A DNA stretch of 64,000 bases from DASPWW01 sp963841715 (GTDB lineage: Bacteria; Actinomycetota; Thermoleophilia; Solirubrobacterales; 70-9), in assembly GCA_963841715.1 (NCBI GenBank), contig CAWJDP010000002.1, positions 248,001 to 312,000 of the forward strand. Reading direction: 5' to 3'. Under the pieces are notes generated by a model. The model saw only the letters and a program-made list of their open reading frames with translations, had not been told where the DNA came from and did not search any database. Each line of letters begins with the position of its first letter. The first letter of the stretch is position 1. A program made the position numbers and the translations under genes. Shown here piece after piece: positions 1 to 8,307 of the stretch.

Positions 1-903
1 CAGCCCGTCGACGATCTGCGGCGCGAACACCGCCGGGCCGTGCCCGCCGTAGGCGGGATAGGTCGCGTTCGAGACCATCACGACCGCGATGCCGGCCGAG
101 ATCGCGGCCTTGAACGGCTCAAGCTCGCGCGAGAACTCCCGCTTCGTCTCGGCGACGACGCTGGCGCCGAAGTCGGTGTCGTTGGGCGCCGATCCGAGGC
201 CGGGGAAGTGCTTCGCGGTCGCCGCCACGCCGCCGGCGGCGAGCCCATCCGCGAACGCGGTCCCGAGCTTGGCGACGGTTCTCGGGTTGTCGCCGAACGA
301 GCGCGCGGCGATGAACGAGCTCGACGACCGCGGGACGTCGAGGACGGGCGCGAGGTCGGCCGTGAACTCGAGCCGGCTGAGATAGCGCCCGGTCTTGCGA
401 CCTTCGCTACGCGACTGCCCGGCGCTGCCGCTCGCCGCGATCTGACGCGGTGAGCGGGTCGGGGGACCCGCTGGAAGCCGCTTGATCAGCCCTCCCTCCT
501 GGTCGATCGCGACGAGAAGCGAGGGATTGTGGCCCGCGTGCGCCGCCTTCTGGAGCTTCGAGATTTGCTTCGCGAGCAGCTTCGGGTTCTGGCTCGTGGG
601 CGGGAACGCGATCACACCCCCGATCGACCCCTCGCGCGCCGCCCGCAGCAGCTGTGGCGTCGCGGTGCCGGCCATGTGGACCATCAGCCGCTGTCCCACG
701 AGGCGCTTGACGGGGACGTCGCTCGCGTCGACGCCGCCGCCGGACCCTCCGCCGTCGAACACAGCCTTTCCGCCGAGGTAGACCACCGCGGCGACGGCCA
801 CGAGCACGGTTAGCGCGGCCAGCCGGCGGCGGCGGTAAACGGACTGGCGCAGTCGGCGGCGCGGACGCCGCCGGCTGGCGGCCGGTGAGCGTCGAGTGGC
901 CAT
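1..903 (-). CDS. Membrane-anchored glycoside hydrolase family 3 protein (beta-N-acetylhexosaminidase-like), partial
   Basis: The gene reads off the left window edge, so only the N-terminal 301 residues are seen. An Arg-rich N-terminus is followed by one membrane segment (about residues 23-37, LAALTVLVAVAAVVYL) and a Gly-rich linker, so the catalytic domain should lie outside the cell. GH3 hallmarks follow: AIDQEGGLIKRL, then ADLAPVLDVP, then the active-site loop KHFPGLGSAPNDTDFG, then VMVSNATYPAYGG. These match NagZ-type enzymes that remove terminal N-acetylhexosamine from cell-wall or glycan fragments. The catalytic Asp of the second half is beyond the window. The ATG at 903 lies 52 bases from the divergent ispH start. 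Family assignment is firm; substrate is inferred. Confidence 0.85.
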   Translation of the reverse strand, partial: MATRRSPAASRRRPRRRLRQSVYRRRRLAALTVLVAVAAVVYLGGKAVFDGGGSGGGVDASDVPVKRLVGQRLMVHMAGTATPQLLRAAREGSIGGVIAFPPTSQNPKLLAKQISKLQKAAHAGHNPSLLVAIDQEGGLIKRLPAGPPTRSPRQIAASGSAGQSRSEGRKTGRYLSRLEFTADLAPVLDVPRSSSSFIAARSFGDNPRTVAKLGTAFADGLAAGGVAATAKHFPGLGSAPNDTDFGASVVAETKREFSRELEPFKAAISAGIAVVMVSNATYPAYGGHGPAVFAPQIVDGL

Positions 904-955
904 CCTCCGCCCCTCAAACGTAGCTCGCCGCGGGGCGCCTGGGTACCCTTTGTGC

Positions 956-1927
956 GTGCTCTCCGCCGCCTCAGGCACGGCCCCGAAGCGGGTTCTTCTC
1001 GCAGCGCCGCGCGGCTACTGCGCCGGCGTCGACCGCGCAGTCCAGACGGTTGAGCTTGCGCTCGAGCAATACGGGCCGCCCGTCTACGTGCGCAAGGAGA
1101 TCGTCCACAACAAGCACGTCGTCGAGCAGCTGACCGAGCGCGGCGCGATCTTCGTCGACCAGGAGACCGAGGTCCCCGAGGGGGAGCTCGTCGTCTTCTC
1201 AGCCCACGGGGTCGCCCCGAGCGTGCACGAGAACGCCGCCGTGCGCAGTCTGCGGACGATCGACGCTACGTGCCCGCTCGTGACCAAGGTCCACGTCGAG
1301 GCGCGCAAGTTCGCCGACGACGACTACACGATCGTGCTCATCGGCCACGAGGGCCACGAGGAGGTCGAGGGGACGACCGGCGAGGCGCCGAAGAACATCG
1401 TCCTCGTCCAGACCGAGGAGGACGCCGACCGGCTCGAGATCTCCGATCCCGACCGCGTCGCCTACATCACGCAAACGACGCTCTCGGTTGACGAGACGAC
1501 CGCAATCATCGCGCGGCTCAAGGAGCGCTTCCCGAACATCGTCGGCCCGAAGACCGACGACATCTGTTACGCGACGACGAACCGTCAGCAGGCGGTCAAG
1601 CAGCTCGCCCGCGAATGCGAGCTCGTGCTCGTGATCGGGTCGCGCAACTCGTCGAACTCGAACCGGCTCGTCGAGGTCGCGCGTGAGCACGGCGCGCGCT
1701 CACACCTGATCGACAACTCGCTTCAGGTCGAGGAGGACTGGCTTGAGGACGTCGAGACCGTCGGCGTCACCTCCGGCGCGAGCGCCCCCGAGGAGCTCGT
1801 CTCACAGCTCGTCGACTTCTTCCGCGATCGCGGCGCCGCCGAGGTCTGCGAGCTCCGCGTCGTCGACGAGGACGTGCGGTTCATGCTCCCCCGCGACATC
1901 CGGCCGACGGCCCCCGCCGCCCGGTAG
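956..1927 (+). CDS. ispH: 4-hydroxy-3-methylbut-2-enyl diphosphate reductase
   Basis: IspH (LytB) is the last enzyme of the non-mevalonate isoprenoid pathway. It reduces HMBPP to IPP and DMAPP with a [4Fe-4S] cluster in the cytosol. The three cluster cysteines are visible: GYCAGV (Cys22), DATCPLV (Cys106) and DICYATTNRQ (Cys204). So are the substrate-binding His motifs HNKHVV and SAHGV and the SRNSSNSNRL loop. I chose the GTG at 956 (323 residues). The frame stays open to a GTG at 896, but that start would overlap the divergent GH3 gene and adds a non-conserved leader. The gene is intact and stands alone. Confidence 0.95.
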   Translation: MLSAASGTAPKRVLLAAPRGYCAGVDRAVQTVELALEQYGPPVYVRKEIVHNKHVVEQLTERGAIFVDQETEVPEGELVVFSAHGVAPSVHENAAVRSLRTIDATCPLVTKVHVEARKFADDDYTIVLIGHEGHEEVEGTTGEAPKNIVLVQTEEDADRLEISDPDRVAYITQTTLSVDETTAIIARLKERFPNIVGPKTDDICYATTNRQQAVKQLARECELVLVIGSRNSSNSNRLVEVAREHGARSHLIDNSLQVEEDWLEDVETVGVTSGASAPEELVSQLVDFFRDRGAAEVCELRVVDEDVRFMLPRDIRPTAPAAR

Positions 1928-1931
1928 CTCG

Positions 1932-2759
1932 TCAGGGGCCCGGCGGGCCTGGGTCGAAGCTCACCGACCAGATCCGCACGCCCCGGGCGGGCCGCAGCGC
2001 AACCTCGTGGCGCCCGCTGGTCGGATACGCGGCGAGCTCGTATAAGCCCGGCCCGTCGACCCTGACCGAGCCCGGCGGCGAGCCGTCGATCGCGACCGCG
2101 ATCTCGCCCGGCCCGTCGGCTGCGGCGTGCGCGCCCGCGCCCTCGTATTCGACCTCGAGCGCCGGGTCGTCTGCCGTCGGCTCCCACGGCGCCTCGAGCG
2201 AGCCGCCGGGGAAGACCTCGTCGCTCGGCGGGACGACGAGCGCGCCGGGCTCGTCGCTCGGCCGCATCGGCTCGACTCGCTCGGGGAGCTCGGCGTCCGG
2301 CCGCGTTTCGAGCACGAGCTCGCGGATCGCCCGCTCGGTCGCCGCGTACTCGCCCTCGCCGAAGTGGAACCAGCGCAGCGCGCCTCCCTGGCCCCACAGG
2401 AACAGCGACGGCCAGCCGCGGCAGCCGTAGTCGTGCCAGATCGCGTGGTCGCTGTCGACCGCGACCGGGTGCTCGACGCCGAGGCGCTCGCAGGCGCGCG
2501 CGACCGCGTCGGGGGACGCGCTGATCGCGAGCCGCGGCGAGTGGACGCCGAGCGTGACGAGGCCTGCGTCCTGGTAGCCGGCGCTCCACGCGTTCACGTA
2601 CGGGAGCGCGCGGATGCTGTTCAGCTGCGTGAGCTCGAAGAAGTTGACGAGGACGGGGCCGGCGGCGGTCAGCCGCTCGGCCTCGGCGGGCTCGTCGCCG
2701 ATCCAGCGCGTGCCGGGCCGGACCGGGGGGATCGCGATGTCGAGCGTCTCGGGGCGCAT
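1932..2759 (-). CDS. DipZ-type thioredoxin-like protein lacking redox cysteines
   Basis: This 275-residue protein matches the C-terminal region of DipZ-like proteins: a thioredoxin/TlpA fold (about residues 1-150) followed by a beta-rich domain (about 190-275). Family signatures include RALPYVNAW, LVTLGVHSP, HPVAVDSDHAIWHDYG and FHFGEGEY. In the family the first motif carries redox cysteine(s) just before the Arg-x-Leu-Pro; here it reads FELTQLNSIRALPY, with Gln and Ser at those places, so thiol redox chemistry is unlikely. There is no signal peptide and no membrane domain, so it acts in the cytosol or is exported by an unseen route. It converges on ispH with a 4-base gap. Confidence 0.7.
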   Translation of the reverse strand: MRPETLDIAIPPVRPGTRWIGDEPAEAERLTAAGPVLVNFFELTQLNSIRALPYVNAWSAGYQDAGLVTLGVHSPRLAISASPDAVARACERLGVEHPVAVDSDHAIWHDYGCRGWPSLFLWGQGGALRWFHFGEGEYAATERAIRELVLETRPDAELPERVEPMRPSDEPGALVVPPSDEVFPGGSLEAPWEPTADDPALEVEYEGAGAHAAADGPGEIAVAIDGSPPGSVRVDGPGLYELAAYPTSGRHEVALRPARGVRIWSVSFDPGPPGP

Positions 2760-2857
2760 CGGGACCGCGAGGATTCCAGAAGCTATGCTGCGGCGGGCCG
2801 GGGTCGACGACCCGGCGTGATCGTGATAGGCAAGTCCTTCAACGGGGAGGTTCGGAG

Positions 2858-3463
2858 TTGAGCACCGTATGGGAGCGGATCGAGGAGAGCCGCAGCCGCT
2901 GGAACGTTCTCACCCATCCCTTCTACCAGCGCTGGTCCGCCGGCGAGCTCAGCCGCGAGGACCTCGGCCGCTACGCGGGCCAGTACCGCCACGCCGTGCG
3001 CGCGATCGCGACGATCAGCGACGCCGCCGCGGAGGCCGCGCCGGCGCGGCCCGAGCTCGCCGAGCACGCCGCCGAGGAGCGCGCGCACGTCGCTCTCTGG
3101 GACGGCTTCGTGACCGCGGTCGGCGGGCGGACCGACGCTGCGCCGACGCCCGAGACTGAGGAGTGCGTCGCCGAGTGGACCGTGGATGCGAGCCTGATCG
3201 GCTCGCTAGCGCGGCTGTACGCGATCGAGAGCGGCCAGCCGGCGATCTCGCGCACGAAGAGCGAGGGCCTGGCGCGGTTCTACGGGCTGGACGGCGGCGA
3301 GGGCACGGAGTACTTCCGCGTCCACGAGCGCCTCGACCACGAGCACTCGACGCAGGCCCGCGAGCTGATCGAGGAGCTCGCGGCCGAGGACGACGAGGAC
3401 CGCATCGTCACCGCCGCGGAGAGCGCGTTCCGAGCCAACTGGCGCCTGCTAGACGGCGTCTGA
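2858..3463 (+). CDS. Haem-oxygenase-fold protein of the TenA/PqqC/CADD group
   Basis: A 201-residue all-helical protein with the layout of TenA/PqqC-like proteins: NVLTHPFYQRWSAGEL near the N-terminus, YAGQYRHAVRAI, EHAAEERAHVALWDGF, LYAIESGQPAISRTK and YFRVHERLDHEHSTQ. The last is rich in His and Glu, as in the iron-binding (CADD-like oxygenase) branch, and no thiaminase-type Cys is seen. Start is TTG at 2858, preceded by a GGGGAGG ribosome site about 12 bases upstream. No thiamine, PQQ or folate genes are adjacent, so the substrate cannot be told from context. Confidence 0.65.
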   Translation: MSTVWERIEESRSRWNVLTHPFYQRWSAGELSREDLGRYAGQYRHAVRAIATISDAAAEAAPARPELAEHAAEERAHVALWDGFVTAVGGRTDAAPTPETEECVAEWTVDASLIGSLARLYAIESGQPAISRTKSEGLARFYGLDGGEGTEYFRVHERLDHEHSTQARELIEELAAEDDEDRIVTAAESAFRANWRLLDGV

Positions 3464-3476
3464 CCCGCGCGCGGCG

Positions 3477-3638
3477 ATGAGGCGCCGCGACCGCGTGCTC
3501 GGGATCGTGCTCGGGATCGTGCTCGGGATCGCAATCGTCGCGCTGTTCCTGTCCCTGGGCAGCGAGAACACCGTCGACGCGCCGCGGATCAACCACCAGA
3601 CCACCCAGGCCGCTCCGGTCCAGAATCGCGAACACTAG
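3477..3638 (+). CDS. Small single-pass membrane protein with VLGI repeats (53 aa)
   Basis: Starts with ATG 14 bases after the haem-oxygenase-like gene and ends 13 bases before the next start, so it fits the operon. It encodes a basic N-terminus (MRRRDR), a hydrophobic helix built from three VLGI units followed by AIVALFLSL, and a polar outer tail (SENTVDAPRINHQTTQ). Spacing, reading direction and membrane topology support a real gene. I recognise no family. The repeat number could vary by slippage. Confidence 0.5.
   Translation: MRRRDRVLGIVLGIVLGIAIVALFLSLGSENTVDAPRINHQTTQAAPVQNREH
3495..3530 (+). repeat. Three perfect 12-bp tandem repeats inside the small membrane-protein gene
   Basis: The unit GTGCTCGGGATC occurs three times without mismatch. 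Being a multiple of 3, it adds the residues VLGI per unit and lengthens the membrane helix without changing frame. Confidence 0.9.
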
Positions 3639-3651
3639 AATCTCGGCCCGC

Positions 3652-4044
3652 GTGAGCACGAGAGCCAGGATCGGACTCATCGGGGGCGTTGTCGCGGTCG
3701 CGGTTGTCCTATTCGTTGTCCTCAACAGCGGCGGGGGCGGGAGCGACACGACCGAGCCGGGTGGCAAGCCGCCCGTGATCCGCGTCGAGGGCGCAAAGCC
3801 GGTCGGAGGCATCCAGGACGTCTCCGTCGATCAGCCGAATCCGATCCGCTTCAAGGTCATCTCCGACACCGCGGGCGACGCACACCTGCACGGCTATGAG
3901 ATCGAGAAGCCAGTCAAGAAGGGAGGCAGCGTCGCGTTCGATGTCCCGTCGAAGCTCGAGGGTCAGTTCGAGCTCGAGCTTCACATCGGCGGCAGTGAGA
4001 CGAACGCGGTTCAAATCGCCGAGGTGCGCGTGAACCCTTCGTGA
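3652..4044 (+). CDS. Membrane-anchored cupredoxin-like protein
   Basis: 130 residues: an N-terminal membrane anchor (IGLIGGVVAVAVVLFVVLN), a Gly/Ser/Pro linker and a small beta domain (residues 45-128) with alternating strands. The run DAHLHGYEIEKPV and the late ELELHIGG resemble EfeO/cupredoxin-type domains. The two His in HLHG and the late His could bind metal, but a full type-1 copper set (His-Cys-His-Met) is absent. Start is GTG. The gene overlaps the following membrane-protein gene by 4 bases (GTGA), implying translational coupling, and faces the copper genes ycnI and copCD. Confidence 0.6.
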   Translation: MSTRARIGLIGGVVAVAVVLFVVLNSGGGGSDTTEPGGKPPVIRVEGAKPVGGIQDVSVDQPNPIRFKVISDTAGDAHLHGYEIEKPVKKGGSVAFDVPSKLEGQFELELHIGGSETNAVQIAEVRVNPS

Positions 4045-5444
4045 TTCCGGCGCCGGTGATCCCGTTCGCGCACGCCCTGGTCGGCCGTCAGGACCTGCCG
4101 ATCCCCGCTTGGCTGTTCGCGTGGGGCGCCTCGGTCGTCCTGATCGTCTCCTTCGTCGTGCTCGCGACGAGCTGGCGCACCGCCCGCCTGCAGGAGGAGG
4201 AATGGCGTCCTCTCGACGCCTGGCTGTCGCGGATCGTCCTCAATCGCGGCCTCGCCGTCGTCCTCGGCGCTGCGTCCGTTTTCCTACTCGGGTTCGTCGT
4301 CTACACGGGGTTGGACGGGACCGTCTCGCCCGACCGCAACTTCTCACTCACATTCGTCTTCGTCACCTTCTGGCTTGGCTTTGTGATCATCAGCGTGGCG
4401 TTCGGCGACGTCTTCCGGGTGCTGAGTCCGTGGAGGGCGATTGGGCGCACCGTCTCCGGCGCGTTCTCGAAGATCGCGGGAGCACCGGCACCGTCGCCGC
4501 TGCGCTACCCGGAGTGGCTGGGCGTGTGGCCGGCCGTGGTCGGCCTGGTTGCCTTCGTGTGGTTAGAGCTCGTCTACGGTCGCAGTGGCTTCGCGACCGC
4601 AGGCCTGCCCCCGCGCTCGCTGGCGATCGCCGTTGTCGTTTACTCGGGGATCACCTTCGTCGGCATGTTCCTGTTCGGGGTCGAGAAGTGGAATTCGCGC
4701 GGCGAGATCTTCTCGGTCTATCTCGGCATGTTCTCGAGGATCTCGCCGTTCGAGGTACGCGAGGGCCGGCTCGGCCTGAGAAAGGCGCTGACCGGCCTGC
4801 CCAACTGGCCGATCCTCCCGGGGTCGGTCGCGCTCGTTCTCGCCTCGATCGGCGGTACCGCGTTCGACGGGGCGCAGGAGGGCGCACTCAACAGCCCGAT
4901 CTCGAGCACCTTCAACTGGCTGTTGGACCGCGGGGTCAACGCGACCGAGGCGTTCAGGCTCAGCAGCACGCTGTTTCTGCTGATCATGCTCGCGTTCGTC
5001 GCCGCGATCTACTGGCTCGGAGTGCGCGGAATGCAGAGCGTTCCGGGCTCTCCCTCAGTCGACCGCCTCGGGAGGCTGTTCGCGCACAGCTTCGTCCCGA
5101 TCGCGCTCGCCTACCTGACGGCGCACTACTTCAGCCTGTTCGTGTTCCAGGAGCAGGCCCAGTTCACCTACCTGCTCTCCGATCCCCTGGGCGACGGGTC
5201 GAACCTGTTCGGAACGGCCACGTCCGGCATCGACTACAGCCTGATCGGAGCCAAGGGGGTCTGGTACGTCCAGGTCGCGGCGCTCGTGATCGGGCACGTG
5301 ACCGCGCTCGCGCTCGGCCATGACCGCGCTCTGGTCGTCTACAGGAAGCCCGAGGAAGCGACGCAATCCCAGTACTGGATGCTCGCGCTGATGGTCGCGT
5401 TCACCTGCTTCGGCCTCTACCTGCTCTCGCAGGGGAACAGCTGA
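4041..5444 (+). CDS. Multipass membrane protein of a putative copper cluster (467 aa)
   Basis: About eleven hydrophobic segments run through the whole protein. Conserved-looking patches include FVFVTFWLGFVIISVAFGDVFRVLSPW near the fourth segment and FAHSFVPIALAYLTAHYFSLFVFQ late in the protein, with His and Tyr in membrane context. It is co-translated with the preceding cupredoxin-like protein (4-base overlap) and faces the YcnI/CopCD operon across a shared terminator. I believe relatives occur in actinobacterial copper loci but have no defined activity. A role in copper or haem-copper oxidase handling is inferred from neighbours only. Confidence 0.6.
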   Translation: MIPAPVIPFAHALVGRQDLPIPAWLFAWGASVVLIVSFVVLATSWRTARLQEEEWRPLDAWLSRIVLNRGLAVVLGAASVFLLGFVVYTGLDGTVSPDRNFSLTFVFVTFWLGFVIISVAFGDVFRVLSPWRAIGRTVSGAFSKIAGAPAPSPLRYPEWLGVWPAVVGLVAFVWLELVYGRSGFATAGLPPRSLAIAVVVYSGITFVGMFLFGVEKWNSRGEIFSVYLGMFSRISPFEVREGRLGLRKALTGLPNWPILPGSVALVLASIGGTAFDGAQEGALNSPISSTFNWLLDRGVNATEAFRLSSTLFLLIMLAFVAAIYWLGVRGMQSVPGSPSVDRLGRLFAHSFVPIALAYLTAHYFSLFVFQEQAQFTYLLSDPLGDGSNLFGTATSGIDYSLIGAKGVWYVQVAALVIGHVTALALGHDRALVVYRKPEEATQSQYWMLALMVAFTCFGLYLLSQGNS

Positions 5445-5480
5445 GTGGGGGCGGGCGGTCGCAAGACCGCCCGCCCCCAC
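5445..5480. terminator. Perfect 16-bp hairpin with GCAA loop between convergent operons
   Basis: Arms GTGGGGGCGGGCGGTC and GACCGCCCGCCCCCAC pair perfectly around a 4-base GCAA loop (GNRA type on the + strand). It begins directly after the stop codon of the + gene and ends 13 bases before the stop of ycnI on the other strand, so it can serve both operons. There is no U-tract. Confidence 0.85.
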
Positions 5481-5493
5481 AACGCCGACCGGC

Positions 5494-6201
5494 CTACGCG
5501 GGGCGCCGCGAGCGCACCAGCGCTGCGCCGCCGGCCACCAAGCCGAGCGCACCGAGGATCAGGGCCGCTATCCCGAGGCCCTTGCTCGCCTTGTCGCCTC
5601 CGCTCGAGGACGACTGGGCTGTGGTGCCCTGGCCCGGCGGCGGTGGACCAGCCTCGGTACCTGCGACGTCCTGCAGGGTGCCCTTCGCCGCCGTTACGTC
5701 GATCGTCGGCGCCGGGTGCTCGGAATCGGGTGGGCCGATCCAGCGCACGGTCGGAGCCTTGTCGTAGTACTGGACCGTCTTGAAAGTCAGCACCTTTCCG
5801 GGCTGGTCGTCCGGGATCTCGGTCAGGATCGGGAAGTTCTGGAACCCGCCCGGCGGGATCTTCCCCTCTTGTCCGTTCCCGGTCCAGATGATCTCCCGGA
5901 CCTCTTCGCTCGTCGTGCCGTCCTCCGTCTTGACCGGCTTCGCGAGCTTGCGGGTCAGGACCTTCGCGGTCCAGCCGGGGATCGGCTCGGTCGAGATGTC
6001 GAGAAAGCCGGGCGGCACCTGCACCGCCAGCTTGGTCGTGTTCGCGTTGTCGGTTTCGTTCGGAACCCGGATATCCAGTGTCGCGTTCGCTCCAGCCGGC
6101 AGCTCATTCGGGTGCAGGCTGACGTGCGCTTCCGCGCTCGCCGCCAGGACCCCGAACGCCGCGGCCGACGCCGCAAACGCGGCGATCAACTTGCTGCGCA
6201 T
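5494..6201 (-). CDS. ycnI: YcnI-family (DUF1775) copper-associated exported protein
   Basis: 235 residues: Sec signal peptide (MRSKLIAAFAASAAAFGVLAA then SAEAH), a DUF1775 domain and a C-terminal anchor (GLGIAALILGALGLVAGGAALV) ending in RSRRPA. The mature protein begins at or near AHVSLHPNELPAGANATL; in characterised YcnI the N-terminal His is a copper ligand. Further signatures are LDIRVPNE, VQVPPGFLDIS, PIPGWTAKV and IIWTGNG. The protein should face the outside of the membrane. It is the last gene of the minus-strand copper operon. Confidence 0.9.
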   Translation of the reverse strand: MRSKLIAAFAASAAAFGVLAASAEAHVSLHPNELPAGANATLDIRVPNETDNANTTKLAVQVPPGFLDISTEPIPGWTAKVLTRKLAKPVKTEDGTTSEEVREIIWTGNGQEGKIPPGGFQNFPILTEIPDDQPGKVLTFKTVQYYDKAPTVRWIGPPDSEHPAPTIDVTAAKGTLQDVAGTEAGPPPPGQGTTAQSSSSGGDKASKGLGIAALILGALGLVAGGAALVRSRRPA

Positions 6202-6268
6202 CTGTGACTCCTTGTCTGTTCAAGGTTGGCCTGGATAAGGCGCCGCCCAACCTGCGTTGCGGCGCCCG

Positions 6269-6508
6269 TCAGCCGGGCGGGGCGCGGCCAGCGAGCGCGG
6301 TCGCGAGCAGCAGGCCCCCGCGCGGCTCTAGCGCGATCCATCCGCGCGACGCAGACCGGGGTGCGGCGCGGGGACGCAGGAGCTGGACGGAACGCACTGC
6401 GCGGCGCGCCAGCACCCGGGCGCCCGGGTAGCAGCCGCGCGACAGGGTCGCGAAGATCAGCAGCGCGGGCGCGAAAGACAGCGCAAGCGTGAGCAGCCAG
6501 CCCGTCAT
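6269..6508 (-). CDS. Small membrane protein coupled to CopCD (79 aa)
   Basis: Its ATG overlaps the stop codon of the CopC-CopD gene (ATGA), which argues for a real, coupled gene. It has one clear N-terminal hydrophobic segment (WLLTLALSFAPALLIFATL) and a basic, Ala/Pro/Arg-rich remainder with a weak second hydrophobic patch (GGLLLATALAG). I recognise no family. Another possibility is a chance open frame in G+C-rich DNA, but the overlap and position inside the operon favour a gene. Confidence 0.5.
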   Translation of the reverse strand: MTGWLLTLALSFAPALLIFATLSRGCYPGARVLARRAVRSVQLLRPRAAPRSASRGWIALEPRGGLLLATALAGRAPPG

Positions 6509-8307
6509 CGAATCGGCACGTCGAAATCGTGGGTGTACTCGTTGAACGTCGACACTCGCACCGTGACCTCGATCCGCCAGGTTCCGGGCACGTTGAGAAG
6601 GGCGTTGGTCACCGTGTAGTGGCCGGGTCCGGACTTCTCCGGCTGCAACGTCAGCGGCCCGATGCTCTTGTCCTCCTGGCTTGCGGTTACATCGAGCTCC
6701 TTCGTCTTCGTGTACGGAGCACCGCTGACCGAGTCGAACAGGTACAGGTGGACCTCGTTCGCTCCGACCCTCCCCGGGTCCACGGTCATCTCGAACTCCG
6801 TCGGGCCGACGGTGGCGCTGGTCGAGTAGGGCCCCGATTGCGCGCTCACCGGGGGCGCATAACTGGCGAGCGCTCCGGTGACTCCGAGCACGACGACGAG
6901 GAGCGCGACCTCGGCCCGGAGAGCGCGGCGCAAGAGCAGGCCCGCGCGGCCGGGCGACTCGCCGCCGTCAGCGATTCGCTTCATGCTCGGAATCGAGCTG
7001 CGGCGGTGGTAGGCGCCGATACCGATCAACGCGAGCAGGAGCACGAACTTGATCAGGACCGCCCGCCCGTAGCCGGTGTCGATCAACGCGCTCGGGTGCC
7101 GTACGAGGACATAGGCCTGGAGCAGTCCGGTCGCGAGGATCGCTATGACCGAGATCAGCGCGACCCGTGAGAAGCGCGCGAGCGTCGCCGCGAGCAGGCG
7201 GCTGCGATCGGCCGGCTCGAGCTCACGCGTGGCGCGGGGGACGACGAACAGAAGCGCCGCCAAGCCGCCGATCCAGACCGAGATCGCGGCGACGTGGATT
7301 GCGTTCGCCGAGAAGACGAGTGCGACGGGCGATTGTGTGCTCCCATGCCCCGAGAGCGCGGGGACGAGAACCAGGTAAGCGAGCGGAACGGCCAGCGGGA
7401 CGAGGCGAGGGGCTGCGCTCCGGGCCATCGGCGGAGCCGCGCCCGTGGCCCCGAGCTCGGCGGTCCGCAAAGCGAGCGCCGACCCGCGGGGGCCGCGAAG
7501 CAGAAGCGGCACCAGGAGGCCGACGCCGGCCCAAGCGATCACCGCGAGCCCCCAGATCGTCCCGAACCTGGTCGTAAGCTCCTCGCGGATTATCGAGGAC
7601 TTCAGGGCGTCGAACCCGGAGACGCCCGCGGACTCAGCCGCCTCGAGCACGATGCCGGCCGCGGCGCTGAGCAGACCCGCGATCACGGCCGCGAGCAGCA
7701 GCGTACGCAGCCGTCTCGAGAACGCCTCCGCGGCGCGCGCCCACGCACGCTCAGGCCCGGCGACGATCGCGAGCCCGGGCAGCCACGCGAGGAGCAGGAA
7801 GGCGAGGCCCCCGACTGCGAGCGCGACGGAGGCGTATTGGAGCGCCCGCGCGGTCCCGAACGCCACCTCCGTCGTCGTTCCCGAGCCGCCGCCGCCGACG
7901 AGCTGCGCGACGGTCGACTTCGGTGCCTTCCCGGGCTTGCCGATCGAGAACACGTACCCGCTGGAGACGATGTGACCATCGGCGGAGACCACCCTGTAGG
8001 TCGCCGTGTAGCTCCCGTCCGGGAGATTCGGCTTCAGATGCACGCCGATCCGCGGACCCGAGTTGTTTGGGTGGAAGGCATCGCCCTCGTCGACACGCGT
8101 GCCGCTCGCGTCGAAGACCTGAACGGCCCCGAAGTTCCCCTCGACCGGCTCGTCGAAGCGGAAGATGACCGCCTTCGGCTCCTGCTTCACCGTCTCGCCG
8201 CGCTGCGGCGAGGTCCCCTCGAGCGTCGCGTGCCCCTGCGCCGCCGCGGGCAGCGCGAGGCACGCGAGCACGACCAGGCCGGCGATCGTCCGCGAACGGG
8301 CTACCAA
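6505..8307 (-). CDS. copCD: CopC-CopD fusion with C-terminal YtkA-like domain
   Basis: 600 residues in three parts. First, a signal peptide and CopC domain (to about residue 135) whose mature end starts at HATLEGTSPQRGE, the N-terminal His being the usual Cu(II) ligand, with FRFDEPVEGNFGAVQVFD and VVSADGHIVSSGYVF. Second, a CopD membrane domain (about 165-480) with eight hydrophobic segments, including SGHGSTQSPVALVFSANAIHVAAISVWIGG rich in His/Ser. Third, an extracytoplasmic YtkA-like beta domain (about 500-600). CopC carries periplasmic copper and CopD imports it. Start is TTG at 8307, overlapping the stop of the upstream gene; the frame is open further upstream, but there it is the shadow of that gene. 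Confidence 0.9.
   Translation of the reverse strand: MVARSRTIAGLVVLACLALPAAAQGHATLEGTSPQRGETVKQEPKAVIFRFDEPVEGNFGAVQVFDASGTRVDEGDAFHPNNSGPRIGVHLKPNLPDGSYTATYRVVSADGHIVSSGYVFSIGKPGKAPKSTVAQLVGGGGSGTTTEVAFGTARALQYASVALAVGGLAFLLLAWLPGLAIVAGPERAWARAAEAFSRRLRTLLLAAVIAGLLSAAAGIVLEAAESAGVSGFDALKSSIIREELTTRFGTIWGLAVIAWAGVGLLVPLLLRGPRGSALALRTAELGATGAAPPMARSAAPRLVPLAVPLAYLVLVPALSGHGSTQSPVALVFSANAIHVAAISVWIGGLAALLFVVPRATRELEPADRSRLLAATLARFSRVALISVIAILATGLLQAYVLVRHPSALIDTGYGRAVLIKFVLLLALIGIGAYHRRSSIPSMKRIADGGESPGRAGLLLRRALRAEVALLVVVLGVTGALASYAPPVSAQSGPYSTSATVGPTEFEMTVDPGRVGANEVHLYLFDSVSGAPYTKTKELDVTASQEDKSIGPLTLQPEKSGPGHYTVTNALLNVPGTWRIEVTVRVSTFNEYTHDFDVPIR

Noticed and set aside
2770..2800. CCAGAAGCTATGC upstream of the haem-oxygenase-like gene as a third copy of the sulfur dyad
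   Set aside because: Only the AAGC half matches; no TATACTTT arm or dyad symmetry.
5716..6207. + strand frame across ycnI
   Set aside because: Shadow of the minus-strand YcnI gene, which has a signal peptide and full family sequence.
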